NCBI GenBank assembly: GCA_030065815.1
Contig: JASJCU010000026.1
Coordinates: 1-46,977, forward strand
Length of the DNA stretch: 46,977 bases
Direction: 5' to 3'
Source: Gammaproteobacteria bacterium
Lineage (GTDB): Bacteria; Pseudomonadota; Gammaproteobacteria; Chromatiales; Chromatiaceae
Shown here piece by piece: positions 9,581-19,083 of this stretch. Within the stretch, counting starts at the first letter, position 1. Every line of letters starts with the position of its first letter. The notes under the pieces were generated by a model. That model searched no databases and was not told where the DNA came from. It saw nothing but the letters and a program-made list of their open reading frames with translations. The translations under genes and the position numbers were made by a program.

Positions 9581-11779
9581 GTGGATGTGCCGCGTCCAGA
9601 GCCCGCGACCGCGACGCCGTCGACCTCGGTCGCCGACATCGTCGCCCAGGGTGACGGCGGTCACCGCTTCCTGATCAGCGACCTGTGCGGTTACCTCGAG
9701 CGCTATCTCCCGACTGAGCAGGTCAGCGAGGTCTACCGCGCCTACCTGTTCGGGGCCGAGGCCCACGAGGGCCAGAATCGCCTGTCCGGCGAGCCCTACA
9801 TCTATCACCCGGTCGCCGTGGCCCGCATCCTGGCCGGCATGGGCATGGATCACCAGTGCCTGATGGCGGCGATCCTGCACGACGTCATCGAAGACACCGA
9901 GACCGCCAAGGAACAGCTGGAGCAGGAGTTCGGCCCCGAGATCGCCGAGCTGGTCGACGGCGTCAGCAAGCTCACGCAGATCAAGTTCCGTTCGCGCGCC
10001 GAGGCCCAGGCCGAGAACTTCCGCAAGATGATGTTGGCGATGACCAAGGATATCCGGGTCATCATGATCAAGCTCGCCGACCGCCTGCACAACATGCGCA
10101 CGCTCGGTGTCATGGCGCCGGGCAAGGCGCGCCGCATCGCCCGCGAAACGCTCGACATCTATGCGCCGATCGCCAATCGCCTGGGTATCAACAGCATCCG
10201 CCACGAGCTCCAGGAACTCGGCATGGCGGCGCACTGGCCGTGGCGCTACGGCATTCTGCGCGCTGCGCTGCGCCGGCGCCGTGGCAACCGCAAGGAGGTG
10301 GTTCGGAGTATCGAGGAGGTGCTGCGCGGGCGCCTGCAGCAGGAGGGCTTCGACGGCGAGATCTACGGCCGCGAGAAGCACGTCTACAGCATCTACCGCA
10401 AGATGCTCGAGAAGAAACTGTCGCTGACCGAGCTCGCCGACGTCTACGCCTTCCGTATCATCGTCGACTCGGTCGACACCTGTTATCGCGTGCTCGGCGT
10501 CGTCCACAACCTGTACCGCCCGGTGCCGGGCAAGTTCAAGGACTACATCGCGATCCCCAAGGCCAACGGCTACCAGTCGCTGCACACGGTGCTGTTCGGT
10601 CCGCACGGCCTGCCGATCGAGATCCAGATCCGCACCCGCGAGATGCACCGCGTCGCCGAGGAGGGCATCGCGGCGCACTGGCAGTACAAGGATTCCGGCA
10701 GCAACGCCGGCGCGCTGACTCCGGACGCCGCGGCCGACTGGTTGCGCAACCTGCTCGAGGTGCAGAAGGACTCGGGCAACTCGATGGAGTTCCTCGAGCA
10801 CGTCAAGGTCGACCTGTTCCCCGACGAGGTCTACGTGTTCACGCCGCGCGGCCAGATCTTCGTGCTGCCGAAAGGGGCGACCGTGATCGATTTCGCCTAT
10901 GCCGTGCATTCGGACGTCGGCAACCAGTGCGTCGCGGCGCGCGTCGACCGCCGCCTCGCGCCGCTGCGCTCGCAGCTGCGCAACGGCCAGACGGTCGAGA
11001 TCATCACCAAGCCGAACAACCGGCCCAACCCGGCCTGGCTCGACTTCGTCGTCACCGGCAAAGCGCGCGCGACGATCCGCTCGTTCCTCAAGCGCCTCGA
11101 ACACAAGGAGGCGGTCGAACTCGGTCGCCGCCTGCTCGAGCGTGAGATGGAGTCGCTCGGTCGCCCGCTGGGCGACGTCGGCAGCGACGAGCGCAACGCG
11201 CTGCTCGGCGAGATCAACCTCGACAGCTTCGACGCGCTGCTCGAACAGATCGGCCTCGGCAACCGCATGGCCAAGCTGGTCGCGCGCATGCTGCTGGTCC
11301 GCAACGACGAGCCGGCGCCCGACGACGGCGCGGCGGGTTCGCTGACGATCAAGGGTACCGAGGGCATGGTCGTCAGCTTCGCCAAGTGCTGCGGCCCGAT
11401 CCCCGGCGACCCGGTGATCGCGATCTTCAGCCCGGGGCGCGGCCTGGTCGTGCACCATCACGACTGCCCGAACCTCGGCGACTTCCGCCGCCAGGGACAG
11501 AGCTGGCTCGACGTGCAGTGGGCCGACGAGGTCGACGGCGAGTTCTCGACCGCGATCCGGCTCGACGCCGGCAACCAGCGCGGCATGCTGGCGACGATCG
11601 CGTCGCTGATCGCCGAAGAGGGCTCGAACATCGAGGACGTTCGCAGCGAGGAACGCGACGGACTCAGCACCAGCCTGCGCTTCGTCGTCTCGGTGCGCAA
11701 CCGCAAGCACCTCGCCAGCATCATCAGGCGGCTGAAGAACGTGCCGTTCGTGCTGCGCGTGGCACGCGTCATCGGCTGA
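9581..11779 (+). CDS. spoT: Bifunctional (p)ppGpp synthetase/hydrolase SpoT
   Basis: A 732-residue Rel/SpoT homologue. The HD hydrolase domain has YHP (H76), LHDVIEDT (H100, D101, E104, D105) and IKLADRLHNMRTL. The synthetase domain has GREKHVYSIYRKM (263-275) and ADVYAFRIIVDS. PGKFKDYIAIPKANGYQSLHT (starting at 317) carries the positively charged KFKD form typical of bifunctional enzymes, where RelA has ExDD. A TGS domain follows (about 410-475), then a CCGPIPGD segment and a C-terminal ACT domain. Both catalytic halves look intact. GTG at 9581 has GAGGG just upstream and sits 8 bp after rpoZ. Confidence 0.96.
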   Translation: MDVPRPEPATATPSTSVADIVAQGDGGHRFLISDLCGYLERYLPTEQVSEVYRAYLFGAEAHEGQNRLSGEPYIYHPVAVARILAGMGMDHQCLMAAILHDVIEDTETAKEQLEQEFGPEIAELVDGVSKLTQIKFRSRAEAQAENFRKMMLAMTKDIRVIMIKLADRLHNMRTLGVMAPGKARRIARETLDIYAPIANRLGINSIRHELQELGMAAHWPWRYGILRAALRRRRGNRKEVVRSIEEVLRGRLQQEGFDGEIYGREKHVYSIYRKMLEKKLSLTELADVYAFRIIVDSVDTCYRVLGVVHNLYRPVPGKFKDYIAIPKANGYQSLHTVLFGPHGLPIEIQIRTREMHRVAEEGIAAHWQYKDSGSNAGALTPDAAADWLRNLLEVQKDSGNSMEFLEHVKVDLFPDEVYVFTPRGQIFVLPKGATVIDFAYAVHSDVGNQCVAARVDRRLAPLRSQLRNGQTVEIITKPNNRPNPAWLDFVVTGKARATIRSFLKRLEHKEAVELGRRLLEREMESLGRPLGDVGSDERNALLGEINLDSFDALLEQIGLGNRMAKLVARMLLVRNDEPAPDDGAAGSLTIKGTEGMVVSFAKCCGPIPGDPVIAIFSPGRGLVVHHHDCPNLGDFRRQGQSWLDVQWADEVDGEFSTAIRLDAGNQRGMLATIASLIAEEGSNIEDVRSEERDGLSTSLRFVVSVRNRKHLASIIRRLKNVPFVLRVARVIG

Positions 11780-12063
11780 ATATCCGGTTGGCCGCACGGC
11801 GTGCGCGACCGGCGCTCGCCAGACCACGTGCAGACCGCAACCCGGCCGGCGGCCGAGCCGCGATACCGGCCGTGCTGCGAAAGCCACGGCTGCACCGTGA
11901 CCCGTGCGCGACGATGCCCAGCGGGTGTGCGGTTCGCCTGCCGATCGGGTCGACTGCCCGGGTGGCGTCGGACGCGGCAGGCCGTCGGCAGCGACCGCGT
12001 TCGCCGCCGCCGTACCGCGGCCCGCGGTTGCCTGGCCGAGCGACGGCCCGGGCGAATCCGCGA
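11780..12063. other. GC-rich gap between convergent spoT and rnd
   Basis: No gene is supported in these 284 bp; all frames are open only because of GC bias. A 15-bp palindrome (12014-12028, ACCGCGG-C-CCGCGGT) could be part of a terminator for either convergent gene, but there is no T run. Confidence 0.5.
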
Positions 12064-13233
12064 TCAGACGTCGGCGGTCTGCGACTCGATCAACAGCCGC
12101 GGCTGGCCGTCGACGACCGCGAGTCGGCGCCTGCCGTGCATCACGTCGCGCAGGATCTCGCCCGCGACCGAGCGTCGCCAGCCGTCGTCGAGCGCGCCGT
12201 CGGGCTCGCCGCGCACGAGCTGTTCGAGGTCCTTGCGCGACGCGATCGCCAGCGGCGACAGCTGGTGCTCGGCGGCGATCAGGCGCAGCGCCGCGCCGAG
12301 CAGGTCGACCATCGCCTCCTGCGTCGGCGCCAGCGGCTTCGGCCGCGCCTTGTCGTGCGGCCATTGCTCGCGTGGCAGCGCCGCGGCATCGCCGATCAGG
12401 CGGATCAGGGTGTCGCCCTCGCGGCGGATCTGGCCGGGCTCGAGACCGCGGATCTTGGCTAGGCCGGCGACGTCGCGCGGCAGGCGCCGGCTGAGCTCGA
12501 TCAGCGCGTCGTCCTTGAGCACCCACTTGCGCGGCAGATCGCGTTCGCGGGCCTGGCTCTCGCGCCACGCCGCCAGCGCCTGCAGCACTGCGAGCTGGCG
12601 TCCGCGCAGCGCCTGGCGGCCTTTGGTGCGTTGCCACATGCGCTGCGGATCGGGGTAGTAGGTCGCCGGGTCGGCCAGGGTCGCGAAATCCGCGGCCAGC
12701 CACTGCAGGCGTTCGCGGTCGAACAGGCGGCCGCGCATGTGCAGGTACAAGCGCCCTAGGTAGACGACGTCGTCGAGCGCGTAGCGCAGCTGTTGTGCGT
12801 CGAGCGGGCGCTGCGACCAGTCGGTGCGCGACTGGTCTTTCGGCAGGTCGACGTCGAGCAGCAGCTTTACCAGGTTGGCGTAGCCGATCTGGTCGCCGTG
12901 GCCGAGCAGCGCCGCGGCCGGCTGGGTGTCGAACACCGGCATCGGCAGGCGGCCATAGTCGTGCAGGAAGATCTCCAGGTCCTGACGTGCGGCGTGCAGC
13001 ACCTTGAGCGTGCCGCTGTCGTACAGCACGTCGAGCAGCGGGCCGAGGTCGGCGACCTGCAGCGGGTCGATGCAGGCCGCGACCTCGCCGTTGCAGACCT
13101 GGATCAGGCACAGCCGCGGGTAATAGGTCTTCTCGCGAATGAACTCGGTGTCGATCGCGAGCCATTCGCTGCCAGTGAGCAGCGCGCACAGATCGTTGAG
13201 TTGTTGCTGGGTATCGACGTAGCGTTCTTGCAT
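12064..13233 (-). CDS. rnd: Ribonuclease D
   Basis: A 389-residue DEDD-family 3'-5' exoribonuclease for tRNA 3' processing. The DEDDy catalytic set is visible: D28 and E30 in AIDTEF, D85 in HAARQDLEIF, and Y151/D155 in YALDDVVYLGRL. The intervening QIGYANLVKLLLDVDLPK and QSRTDWSQRPL segments are diagnostic. HRDC-type helical domains follow, for example PRKWVLKDDALIELSRRLP. The length is close to E. coli RNase D (375). It is divergent from the membrane-protein gene at 13339 and convergent with spoT. Confidence 0.95.
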   Translation of the reverse strand: MQERYVDTQQQLNDLCALLTGSEWLAIDTEFIREKTYYPRLCLIQVCNGEVAACIDPLQVADLGPLLDVLYDSGTLKVLHAARQDLEIFLHDYGRLPMPVFDTQPAAALLGHGDQIGYANLVKLLLDVDLPKDQSRTDWSQRPLDAQQLRYALDDVVYLGRLYLHMRGRLFDRERLQWLAADFATLADPATYYPDPQRMWQRTKGRQALRGRQLAVLQALAAWRESQARERDLPRKWVLKDDALIELSRRLPRDVAGLAKIRGLEPGQIRREGDTLIRLIGDAAALPREQWPHDKARPKPLAPTQEAMVDLLGAALRLIAAEHQLSPLAIASRKDLEQLVRGEPDGALDDGWRRSVAGEILRDVMHGRRRLAVVDGQPRLLIESQTADV

Positions 13234-13338
13234 CGGGAATTCCGCGCGGACTGCGCAAGCATAGCATCGGCACTGCGTGCGCGGCGCTGCACGCAGGGTA
13301 AACTAGCGCTCCCGGGTCCACGCGGAATTCGCCGTCTC

Positions 13339-13851
13339 ATGCAGGCGCTGTTACTGTTCTTCATCGATCTCGCGCGCCTGCGGCGCGGCCCGCAGGACCT
13401 GCCGGCGTCGACCGCGCTGCTCGCGCTGCTCGCGCTGACCGGCGTCGTCCTCGGCACCGCCAACGGCGTGCAGATGTTCGGCGGTGCCGGCGCCGCGCTC
13501 GGTGCCAACCTGCTCGACCTGCTGCTGACCCTGGTCCTGTTGTTCGTGTTGCTGCGCTTCACCGGTCACGCGGCGCGCTGGTTGCAGACCGCGACCGCGT
13601 TCCTTGGTCTCGGCGTGCTCGCCGGCCTGATCATGCTGCTGGTGCGCGCGCCGGCGCAGGCATTCGGCATCACCGACGTCGCGCTGCTGATCGACCTGGT
13701 ACTGGCGATCTGGTTGCACGTCGCCCTCGGCAACGTGCTGCGTCACGCCCTCGACGTACCGCTGCTCGCCGGTGTGCTGATCGTGCTGAGCTACACGATG
13801 ATCGCGTTCGCCGTGATCGCGCGGATCTTTCCGCTGGTGGGCTCGAACTAG
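13339..13851 (+). CDS. Multi-pass inner-membrane protein of unknown function
   Basis: A 170-residue hydrophobic protein that I do not recognise. About five membrane segments can be seen, roughly at residues 24-44, 52-72, 84-104, 112-132 and 141-163. A short basic loop (ARLRRG) lies near the N terminus, suggesting an N-in topology. No catalytic or ligand motif is evident. ATG at 13339 was chosen because upstream codons in the same frame fall in the rnd leader. It may share the 105-bp divergent promoter region with rnd; TAAACT just upstream is a possible -10. Confidence 0.7.
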   Translation: MQALLLFFIDLARLRRGPQDLPASTALLALLALTGVVLGTANGVQMFGGAGAALGANLLDLLLTLVLLFVLLRFTGHAARWLQTATAFLGLGVLAGLIMLLVRAPAQAFGITDVALLIDLVLAIWLHVALGNVLRHALDVPLLAGVLIVLSYTMIAFAVIARIFPLVGSN

Positions 13852-14134
13852 GGCCTGTTCACACTATATTGAGGCGTAGCGTTGCTGCCGCAGGGTGCGC
13901 CACACCGGGCGCGAGGAGACAGGTTTGGTGGACCCGAATGAATGACCAGCCATGCCGCGTGGTGCATCGTGCGGCGCAACCCGAACGGACCGGGCCGCCA
14001 TCAGTTCAGACAGCGGGCCGGCCAACGGCGTTGCTGTTCGCTCGTACACGGCCGGAAGATTACGTTCGCAGCGCTTTGTTGGCCGACGGATCGGCCAGCG
14101 TCGCGGCGCCGCGTGCGCTGGGAACGGCCCGTAG
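13852..14134. other. Intergenic region, possible degenerate dispersed element
   Basis: No gene is supported. The region begins with GGGCCTGTTCACACTATATTG (13854-13874, with the first bases near the previous stop), which resembles the terminus of dispersed elements in proteobacterial genomes. It carries short open frames in both directions without protein-like composition. No matching inverted terminus was found in the window. The last part must hold the mpl promoter, which I could not place. Confidence 0.3.
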
Positions 14135-15493
14135 ATGAAGATCCATATCCTCGGCATCTGCGGCACCTTCATGGGCGGCCTGGCGCTGATCGCGCGCACG
14201 CTCGGCCATGAAGTCTCGGGTTCCGACGCCAACGTCTACCCGCCGATGAGCACCCAACTGGAGGCGGCCGGGATCACGCTGCGCGAGGGCTATGACGCGG
14301 CACACCTCGACCCCGCGCCGGACCAGGTGGTCGTCGGCAACGCGATGTCGCGCGGCAACCCGGCGATCGAGGCGATGCTCGAACGCGGCCTGCGCTACAC
14401 CTCGGGCCCGCAGTGGCTGGCCGAGAACGTGCTGCAGGATCGCTGGGTGCTCGGCGTGGCCGGGACGCACGGCAAGACCACGACCGCGAGCATGCTGGCT
14501 TGGATACTCGAGCACGCCGGCCTGGCGCCCGGGTTCCTGATCGGCGGCGTGCCGGAGAACTTCGGCGTCTCGGCGCGCGCCGGTGACGCGCCGTTCTTCG
14601 TCGTCGAGGCCGACGAGTACGACACCGCGTTCTTCGACAAGCGCTCGAAGTTCGTGCACTACCGGCCATGCACGCTGGTGTTGAACAACCTCGAGTTCGA
14701 CCATGCCGACATCTTCGACGACCTGGAGGCGATCCAGCGCCAGTTCCACCACCTGGTGCGCACCGTGCCGGGCAATGGGCTGATCATCTCGCCGCTCAAC
14801 GACGGCAACCTGCACGACGTGCTCGATAGGGGTTGCTGGACGCCGCTTGAGCACTTCGACCCCGAGTTCGAGGCCGGCTGGCATGTGCGCAACGCGACCG
14901 CAGACGGCGGCGCCTTCGACGTCGTCTGCGACGGCGAGGTCGCCGGGCGGGTCGAATGGTCGCTGACCGGCACGCACAACGTCAGCAACGCGCTCGCGGC
15001 GCTGGCCGCCGCGCGCCATGCCGGCGTGGCGCCGGCGCTCGGTATCGCGGCGCTGGCCGAGTTCCGCAACGTCAAGCGGCGCATGGAACTGCGCGGCGAG
15101 GTGCGCGGCGTGCGCGTCTACGACGACTTCGCCCACCACCCGACCGCGATCCGCCTGACGCTGGACGGCCTGCGCCAGCACGTCGGCGAACGGCGCATCC
15201 TGGCCGTGCTCGAACCGCGCTCGAACACGATGCGCATGGGCGTGCACGCCGGACTGCTGGCCGCGTCGCTGGCCAAGGCCGACCGGGTCTGGGTGTACGC
15301 GCCGGACGACCTCGGCTGGGACGCGCGCCGCGTGCTGCGTGAACTCGGTCCGCGCCTGGTCGTCAGCACGTCGACGCAGGCGATCGTCGACGATGTCAGC
15401 GCGCTCGCGCAGGCCGACGACCAGGTGCTGGTTATGAGCAACGGCGGCTTTGAGGGCATCCACCAGCGCCTGCTCGACGCGCTGGCGGCATGA
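14135..15493 (+). CDS. mpl: UDP-N-acetylmuramate:L-alanyl-gamma-D-glutamyl-meso-diaminopimelate ligase
   Basis: A 452-residue Mur ligase of the recycling pathway. It joins the murein tripeptide released by cell-wall turnover to UDP-MurNAc, with ATP. Diagnostic are the N terminus MKIHILGICGTFMGGLA with GHEVSGSDANVYPPMS, the ATP loop GVAGTHGKTTTASM, the central VVEADEYDTAFFDKRSKFVHY, LNNLEFDHADIFDDL and the C-terminal YDDFAHHPTAI. The wording and length fit Mpl rather than MurC. GGGAA lies upstream of the ATG. A small exported-protein gene follows 82 bp downstream. Confidence 0.97.
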   Translation: MKIHILGICGTFMGGLALIARTLGHEVSGSDANVYPPMSTQLEAAGITLREGYDAAHLDPAPDQVVVGNAMSRGNPAIEAMLERGLRYTSGPQWLAENVLQDRWVLGVAGTHGKTTTASMLAWILEHAGLAPGFLIGGVPENFGVSARAGDAPFFVVEADEYDTAFFDKRSKFVHYRPCTLVLNNLEFDHADIFDDLEAIQRQFHHLVRTVPGNGLIISPLNDGNLHDVLDRGCWTPLEHFDPEFEAGWHVRNATADGGAFDVVCDGEVAGRVEWSLTGTHNVSNALAALAAARHAGVAPALGIAALAEFRNVKRRMELRGEVRGVRVYDDFAHHPTAIRLTLDGLRQHVGERRILAVLEPRSNTMRMGVHAGLLAASLAKADRVWVYAPDDLGWDARRVLRELGPRLVVSTSTQAIVDDVSALAQADDQVLVMSNGGFEGIHQRLLDALAA

Positions 15494-15575
15494 CCGGCGC
15501 GTTGCGCGACGACGACCGCTGCCGCGATGCCGGCCGCGGACAACCGCGGCCGGCACGTCCGAACGACGACCGACG

Positions 15576-15935
15576 ATGAGGGTCGTGCGCCGCTTCCTGC
15601 TGCTCGTCGCCGTGCTGCTCGCGCCGCTGTACCTGCTGTCCTGGTTCGAGGATGCCGACCCGCCCGCCGCCTGGCAGGCGGTCGACATCGGTGACAGCCA
15701 CGCCCAGGTGCGCGCGCGGCTGCGCGACAGCGGCCTCGCCGATCGCCAGTGCGAGTGGCTGGCGGCACGCCATGCCGTGCGCTGCACGTGGATCGGCCGC
15801 CACCACGCCAGTGGCGTCGAGGTGCGCTTCGACGGTGACGGTGACGATGCGCGGGTCGCGTCGGTGCAGATCCGCGAGCCGGTCTACACCGGGCCGTTTC
15901 ACCTGCACGCGCGCCTGCGTGGCCTGCTGCGCTGA
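15576..15935 (+). CDS. Small membrane-anchored or exported protein of unknown function
   Basis: A 119-residue protein with a basic N terminus (MRVVRRF) and one hydrophobic segment (about residues 7-22, LLLVAVLLAPLYLLSW). An extracytoplasmic part of about 95 residues with two cysteines (Q-C-E, R-C-T) may form a disulphide. I do not recognise the family. It lies between mpl and ubiC on the same strand; the context does not indicate a role. ATG 15576 is the only start preceding the hydrophobic segment that gives a normal signal-anchor. Confidence 0.6.
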   Translation: MRVVRRFLLLVAVLLAPLYLLSWFEDADPPAAWQAVDIGDSHAQVRARLRDSGLADRQCEWLAARHAVRCTWIGRHHASGVEVRFDGDGDDARVASVQIREPVYTGPFHLHARLRGLLR

Positions 15936-15964
15936 CCCGTGCCTGCCGCCGGTGCGGCGGCCCG

Positions 15965-15973
15965 TGCGATAAT
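15965..15973 (+). promoter_or_regulatory. Extended -10 element, likely ubiCA promoter
   Basis: TGCGATAAT at 15965-15973 is an extended -10 (TGn plus GATAAT, five of six), 28 bp before the ubiC start codon. The -35 position is occupied by a GC hairpin (GCCGCC / GGCGGC, 15945-15961), which may end upstream transcripts, and no -35 match is visible. Confidence 0.5.
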
Positions 15974-16001
15974 CGCCGCCCGTCCCAACCCTGTCAGCGA
16001 G

Positions 16002-16583
16002 ATGTTCAGACGTCCCAAGTCCCACCGTAGCGTCGTCCGCGAGCCGCGCTGGACGGCGCTGTCGGCGCGCCGCCTGCCGGGGGCCGATCCGCGCATGCAC
16101 GCCTGGCTCGGTGACAGCGGCTCGCTGACGCGCGCGATGATCGCGAGCTGTCGCAAGCGCTTCCGCGTCGATGTCGTCGCCCAAGGGCGCGCCGATGCGC
16201 TGCCGAGCGAGGCCGCGCTGCTGGCATCCGGGCCGGCGCAGGCGACGTTGGTGCGCGAGGTGCGCCTGCACTGTGGCCGCGAGGTCTGGGTGTTCGCGCG
16301 CACGCTGATACCGCTGTGTCATCTCCGCGGGCCGGCGCGGGCGCTGACCCGGCTCGGTCGCCGCCCGCTCGGCGAGGTGCTGTTCTCCGATCCGACGACG
16401 CGGCGCCTGACCGTCGAGGTCGCGCGGATCACGCCGCGCCACCGCCTGCACGCGCGCGCGACCGCGCACCTCAGGCACGCCCCCGACCTGGTCTGGGGGC
16501 GGAGGACGCTGTTCGACTACGGCGGCCAGCCGATCCTTGTCAACGAACTGTTCCTGCCCGATATCGGGGAGCTCAAGCGGTGA
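16002..16583 (+). CDS. ubiC: Chorismate lyase (chorismate--pyruvate lyase)
   Basis: A 193-residue enzyme that converts chorismate to 4-hydroxybenzoate and pyruvate, the first committed step of ubiquinone synthesis. Family features are [13 protein letters not shown] near the N terminus, the [21 protein letters not shown] strand pair and [13 protein letters not shown]. The C-terminal [16 protein letters not shown] contains the product-contacting glutamate. ATG 16002 gives a normal length; an upstream frame of 21 codons overlaps the promoter element and was rejected. The stop overlaps the ubiA GTG start, so translation is likely coupled. Confidence 0.94.
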   Translation: MFRRPKSHRSVVREPRWTALSARRLPGADPRMHAWLGDSGSLTRAMIASCRKRFRVDVVAQGRADALPSEAALLASGPAQATLVREVRLHCGREVWVFARTLIPLCHLRGPARALTRLGRRPLGEVLFSDPTTRRLTVEVARITPRHRLHARATAHLRHAPDLVWGRRTLFDYGGQPILVNELFLPDIGELKR

Positions 16584-17482
16584 GCGGGCTGCCGCAGACC
16601 GCGCCGCCAGCGGCGTGGCGGGTCCGCGTCGGCCACTATTGGCGGCTGATCCGCGCCGACCGGCCGATCGGCGTCTACCTGCTGCTGTGGCCGGCGCTGT
16701 GGGCGCTGTGGGTCGCCGCCGACGGGTTGCCGCCGTGGCCGATCCTGCTGGTGTTCGTAGTCGGTACCGCGTTGATGCGCTCGGCCGGCTGCGCGATCAA
16801 CGACTTCGCCGACCGCGCGCTCGACGGCCACGTCGCGCGCACCGCGCAGCGGCCGCTGGCGACCGGCCAGGTGTCGCCGCGCGAGGCGCTCGGCGTGTTC
16901 GTCGTGCTCAGCCTGCTGGCGTTCGCGCTGGTGCTGACACTGAATGCCAAGACCGTCGCGCACGCCTTCGTCGCGGTCGCGCTGGCCGCCGTCTACCCGT
17001 TCATGAAGCGCTACACGCAGGTGCCGCAGCTGGTGCTCGGGATCGCGTTCGGCTGGGCGGTGCCGATGGCGTTCACGGCGGTGCAGAACCAGATCCCGGC
17101 GGTCGCCTGGGTGCTGTTCGCGGCAACCGTGGTCTGGGCGCTGATCTACGACACGATGTACGCGATGGTCGACCGCGACGACGACCTGCGGATCGGCATC
17201 AAGTCGACCGCGATCCTGTTCGGCCGCCATGATCGCGCGGTCATCGGCGTGCTGCAGATCGCGATGCTGGCGCTGCTCTGGCAGGTCGGGCAGATGGCCG
17301 GGCGTGGCGCCGTGTACGGACTGGCGCTGGGCGGTGCCGCGGCATTCTTTGTCTACCAGCAGTGGCTGATCCGTGGGCGCGAGCGCACCGCCTGCTTCGG
17401 CGCATTCCTCAACAACCACTATGTCGGCATGCTGGTGTTCGCCGGACTGTTCGCCGACTACCTGCTGACCGACCCGGCATGA
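16580..17482 (+). CDS. ubiA: 4-hydroxybenzoate octaprenyltransferase
   Basis: A 300-residue polytopic membrane prenyltransferase that attaches the polyprenyl tail to 4-hydroxybenzoate. The first Asp-rich motif is N74-D-F-A-D78-R-A-L-D82, and the second is [35 protein letters not shown] at the start and the FLNNHYVGM segment near the end are typical of UbiA. GTG at 16580 overlaps the ubiC stop (GTGA), with GGGGAG about eight bases upstream. Its own stop overlaps the next gene's ATG. Confidence 0.96.
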   Translation: MSGLPQTAPPAAWRVRVGHYWRLIRADRPIGVYLLLWPALWALWVAADGLPPWPILLVFVVGTALMRSAGCAINDFADRALDGHVARTAQRPLATGQVSPREALGVFVVLSLLAFALVLTLNAKTVAHAFVAVALAAVYPFMKRYTQVPQLVLGIAFGWAVPMAFTAVQNQIPAVAWVLFAATVVWALIYDTMYAMVDRDDDLRIGIKSTAILFGRHDRAVIGVLQIAMLALLWQVGQMAGRGAVYGLALGGAAAFFVYQQWLIRGRERTACFGAFLNNHYVGMLVFAGLFADYLLTDPA

Positions 17483-18978
17483 CCGGCCTGCGCCTGCTGG
17501 TCTGGCCGCTGCTGTTGCTGCCGGGGGCCTGGTTCGGGTGGCAGGCGCTGCACCCGGCGCCGCCGGCGCTGACCCTGGACAACGGCGCCTACCTGGAGTG
17601 GGGCGACTGCTGGTTCGAGACCTCGTGGCTGCGCCCGGTGCACTGTGGGCGCTTCCACACCGCGCCCGAGACCGGTGCCCAGCCCGAGCGGTTCGCGCTG
17701 CCGGTCGTCTACCTGGCGCAGCGACCGTGGCGGCGCGAGCGACCGCCGACCCTGTACATCGCCGGCGGACCGGGCGGCTCATCGTGGCTCGAGGCCGACG
17801 AGGTCGATTTCTGGTTCGACTGGTTCGATGTCGCCGACTGGCCCGGCGACCTGGTGCTGTACGACCAGCGCGGGGTCGGCCTGTCGGATCCGGCGGTCGG
17901 CTGTCCCGAGCTGCAGGCCCTGCGCCGCGCGCTGCTGCCGCTGCCGCTGCCGACCGAGGAGGCCTACCAACGCGTGCGCGACGCTACCCGCGCGTGCCAC
18001 GACCGGCTCCAGGCCGACGGCGTCGACCTGGCGCGCTTCACGACCGCCGACAATGCCGCCGATGCGGCCGACCTGATGCGCACGCTCGACGTCGAGCAAT
18101 GGACGGTCTACGGTGTGTCCTACGGCACCCGCGTCGCGCTGCAGATGATGCGCGATGTGCCGGAACGGCTCGCGGCCGTGGTACTCGACTCGCCGTACCC
18201 GCCGCAGGTCAACCCCGAGCTCGCCGACGCCTGGCTGCTGCAGCGCGCCTTCGGCCTGTTCAGCCGGATCTGCGAACTCGCCGACGACTGTCCGCAGACC
18301 CCGCAGCAGCTCGACGCGCTGCTCGAGCGCGCGTTCGAACGGGTCGCCCGCGAGAAGATCCGCCTGACCGTGCGCGACCCGCTGGACGGCAGCGATCTCG
18401 CCGTGGTCTACGATCACGAGGACCTGGCGTGGCTGCTGTTCGAGGCGCTGTACCAGTGGGACGTGCTGGCGGCGCTGCCCGAGAGCGTACGCGCACTCGG
18501 CGAGGGCCGGCTCGACAGCGCGATGCGCAGCCTGATCCAGGACAGCGTCGACAACCTGCTCGACGACGCGCTCAGCGATGCCGTGGCCAGCTCGGTCGAC
18601 TGCCACGACGCCGGGCCGGTCGCGCAGCATGCCGCCGAACGCCAGCTCGCGTTGCACCCGCGGGTCGCTGCGATCAAGCGCTTCGACTGGGCCTACCACG
18701 CGTGCCGCTACTGGGAATCCGGCGCCGCCCCGGCCAGCTTCCGCACCCCGGTCGCGTCCGACGTGCCGACGCTGCTGCTGGCCGGCGAGTTCGACCCGGT
18801 GACGCCGGCGGAGTGGGCCGAGCTGGCGCTGCGCGACCTGCCCCGCGGTCGCCTGTTCGTGTTCCCGGCGGTCGGTCACGGTGTCCTCGACAGCCATGTC
18901 TGTGCGGCCGACCTGGTGCGCGCCTTCCTGGCCCGTCCGGTCGCGCCTGCCGTGCCCAAATGCCTGGACCGACTGTAG
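17479..18978 (+). CDS. Secreted or membrane-anchored alpha/beta hydrolase (S33 / TAP-like peptidase family)
   Basis: A 499-residue alpha/beta hydrolase. An N-terminal hydrophobic segment ([16 protein letters not shown]) suggests export or a membrane anchor. The oxyanion motif is AGGPGGSS, the nucleophile is S214 in YGVSYGTR, the acid is D439 in AGEFDPVTP and the base is H467 in VGHGVL. This arrangement, with a large cap and a C-terminal TAP-like part, matches the tripeptidyl/prolyl aminopeptidase-like S33 group. Substrate specificity is not predictable. It overlaps ubiA by four bases (ATGA), so it may be cotranscribed with ubiCA, although no ubiquinone role is known. Confidence 0.85.
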   Translation: MTGLRLLVWPLLLLPGAWFGWQALHPAPPALTLDNGAYLEWGDCWFETSWLRPVHCGRFHTAPETGAQPERFALPVVYLAQRPWRRERPPTLYIAGGPGGSSWLEADEVDFWFDWFDVADWPGDLVLYDQRGVGLSDPAVGCPELQALRRALLPLPLPTEEAYQRVRDATRACHDRLQADGVDLARFTTADNAADAADLMRTLDVEQWTVYGVSYGTRVALQMMRDVPERLAAVVLDSPYPPQVNPELADAWLLQRAFGLFSRICELADDCPQTPQQLDALLERAFERVAREKIRLTVRDPLDGSDLAVVYDHEDLAWLLFEALYQWDVLAALPESVRALGEGRLDSAMRSLIQDSVDNLLDDALSDAVASSVDCHDAGPVAQHAAERQLALHPRVAAIKRFDWAYHACRYWESGAAPASFRTPVASDVPTLLLAGEFDPVTPAEWAELALRDLPRGRLFVFPAVGHGVLDSHVCAADLVRAFLARPVAPAVPKCLDRL

Positions 18979-19018
18979 TTTTTCTGTACAGCCCGGGACG
19001 GCGGATCGCTGCCGGGGC

Positions 19019-19047
19019 TTGATTCCCGGCGCCGGGTAGGCTAAAAA
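19019..19047 (+). promoter_or_regulatory. Candidate dksA promoter
   Basis: TTGATT (19019-19024), a 17-bp spacer and TAAAAA (19042-19047), each four of six to sigma70 consensus, ending 36 bp before the dksA ATG. The spacer contains a perfect 12-bp palindrome, CCCGGCGCCGGG (19025-19036). Assignment rests only on spacing and position. Confidence 0.4.
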
Positions 19048-19083
19048 CCCGCGGCCTTAGCAACTGTTCGGAGTCAGACAGAC

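Noticed and set aside
13864-14232. Minus-strand open frame of about 122 codons overlapping the mpl 5' end
   Set aside because: It overlaps the conserved start of Mpl and has no recognisable domain.
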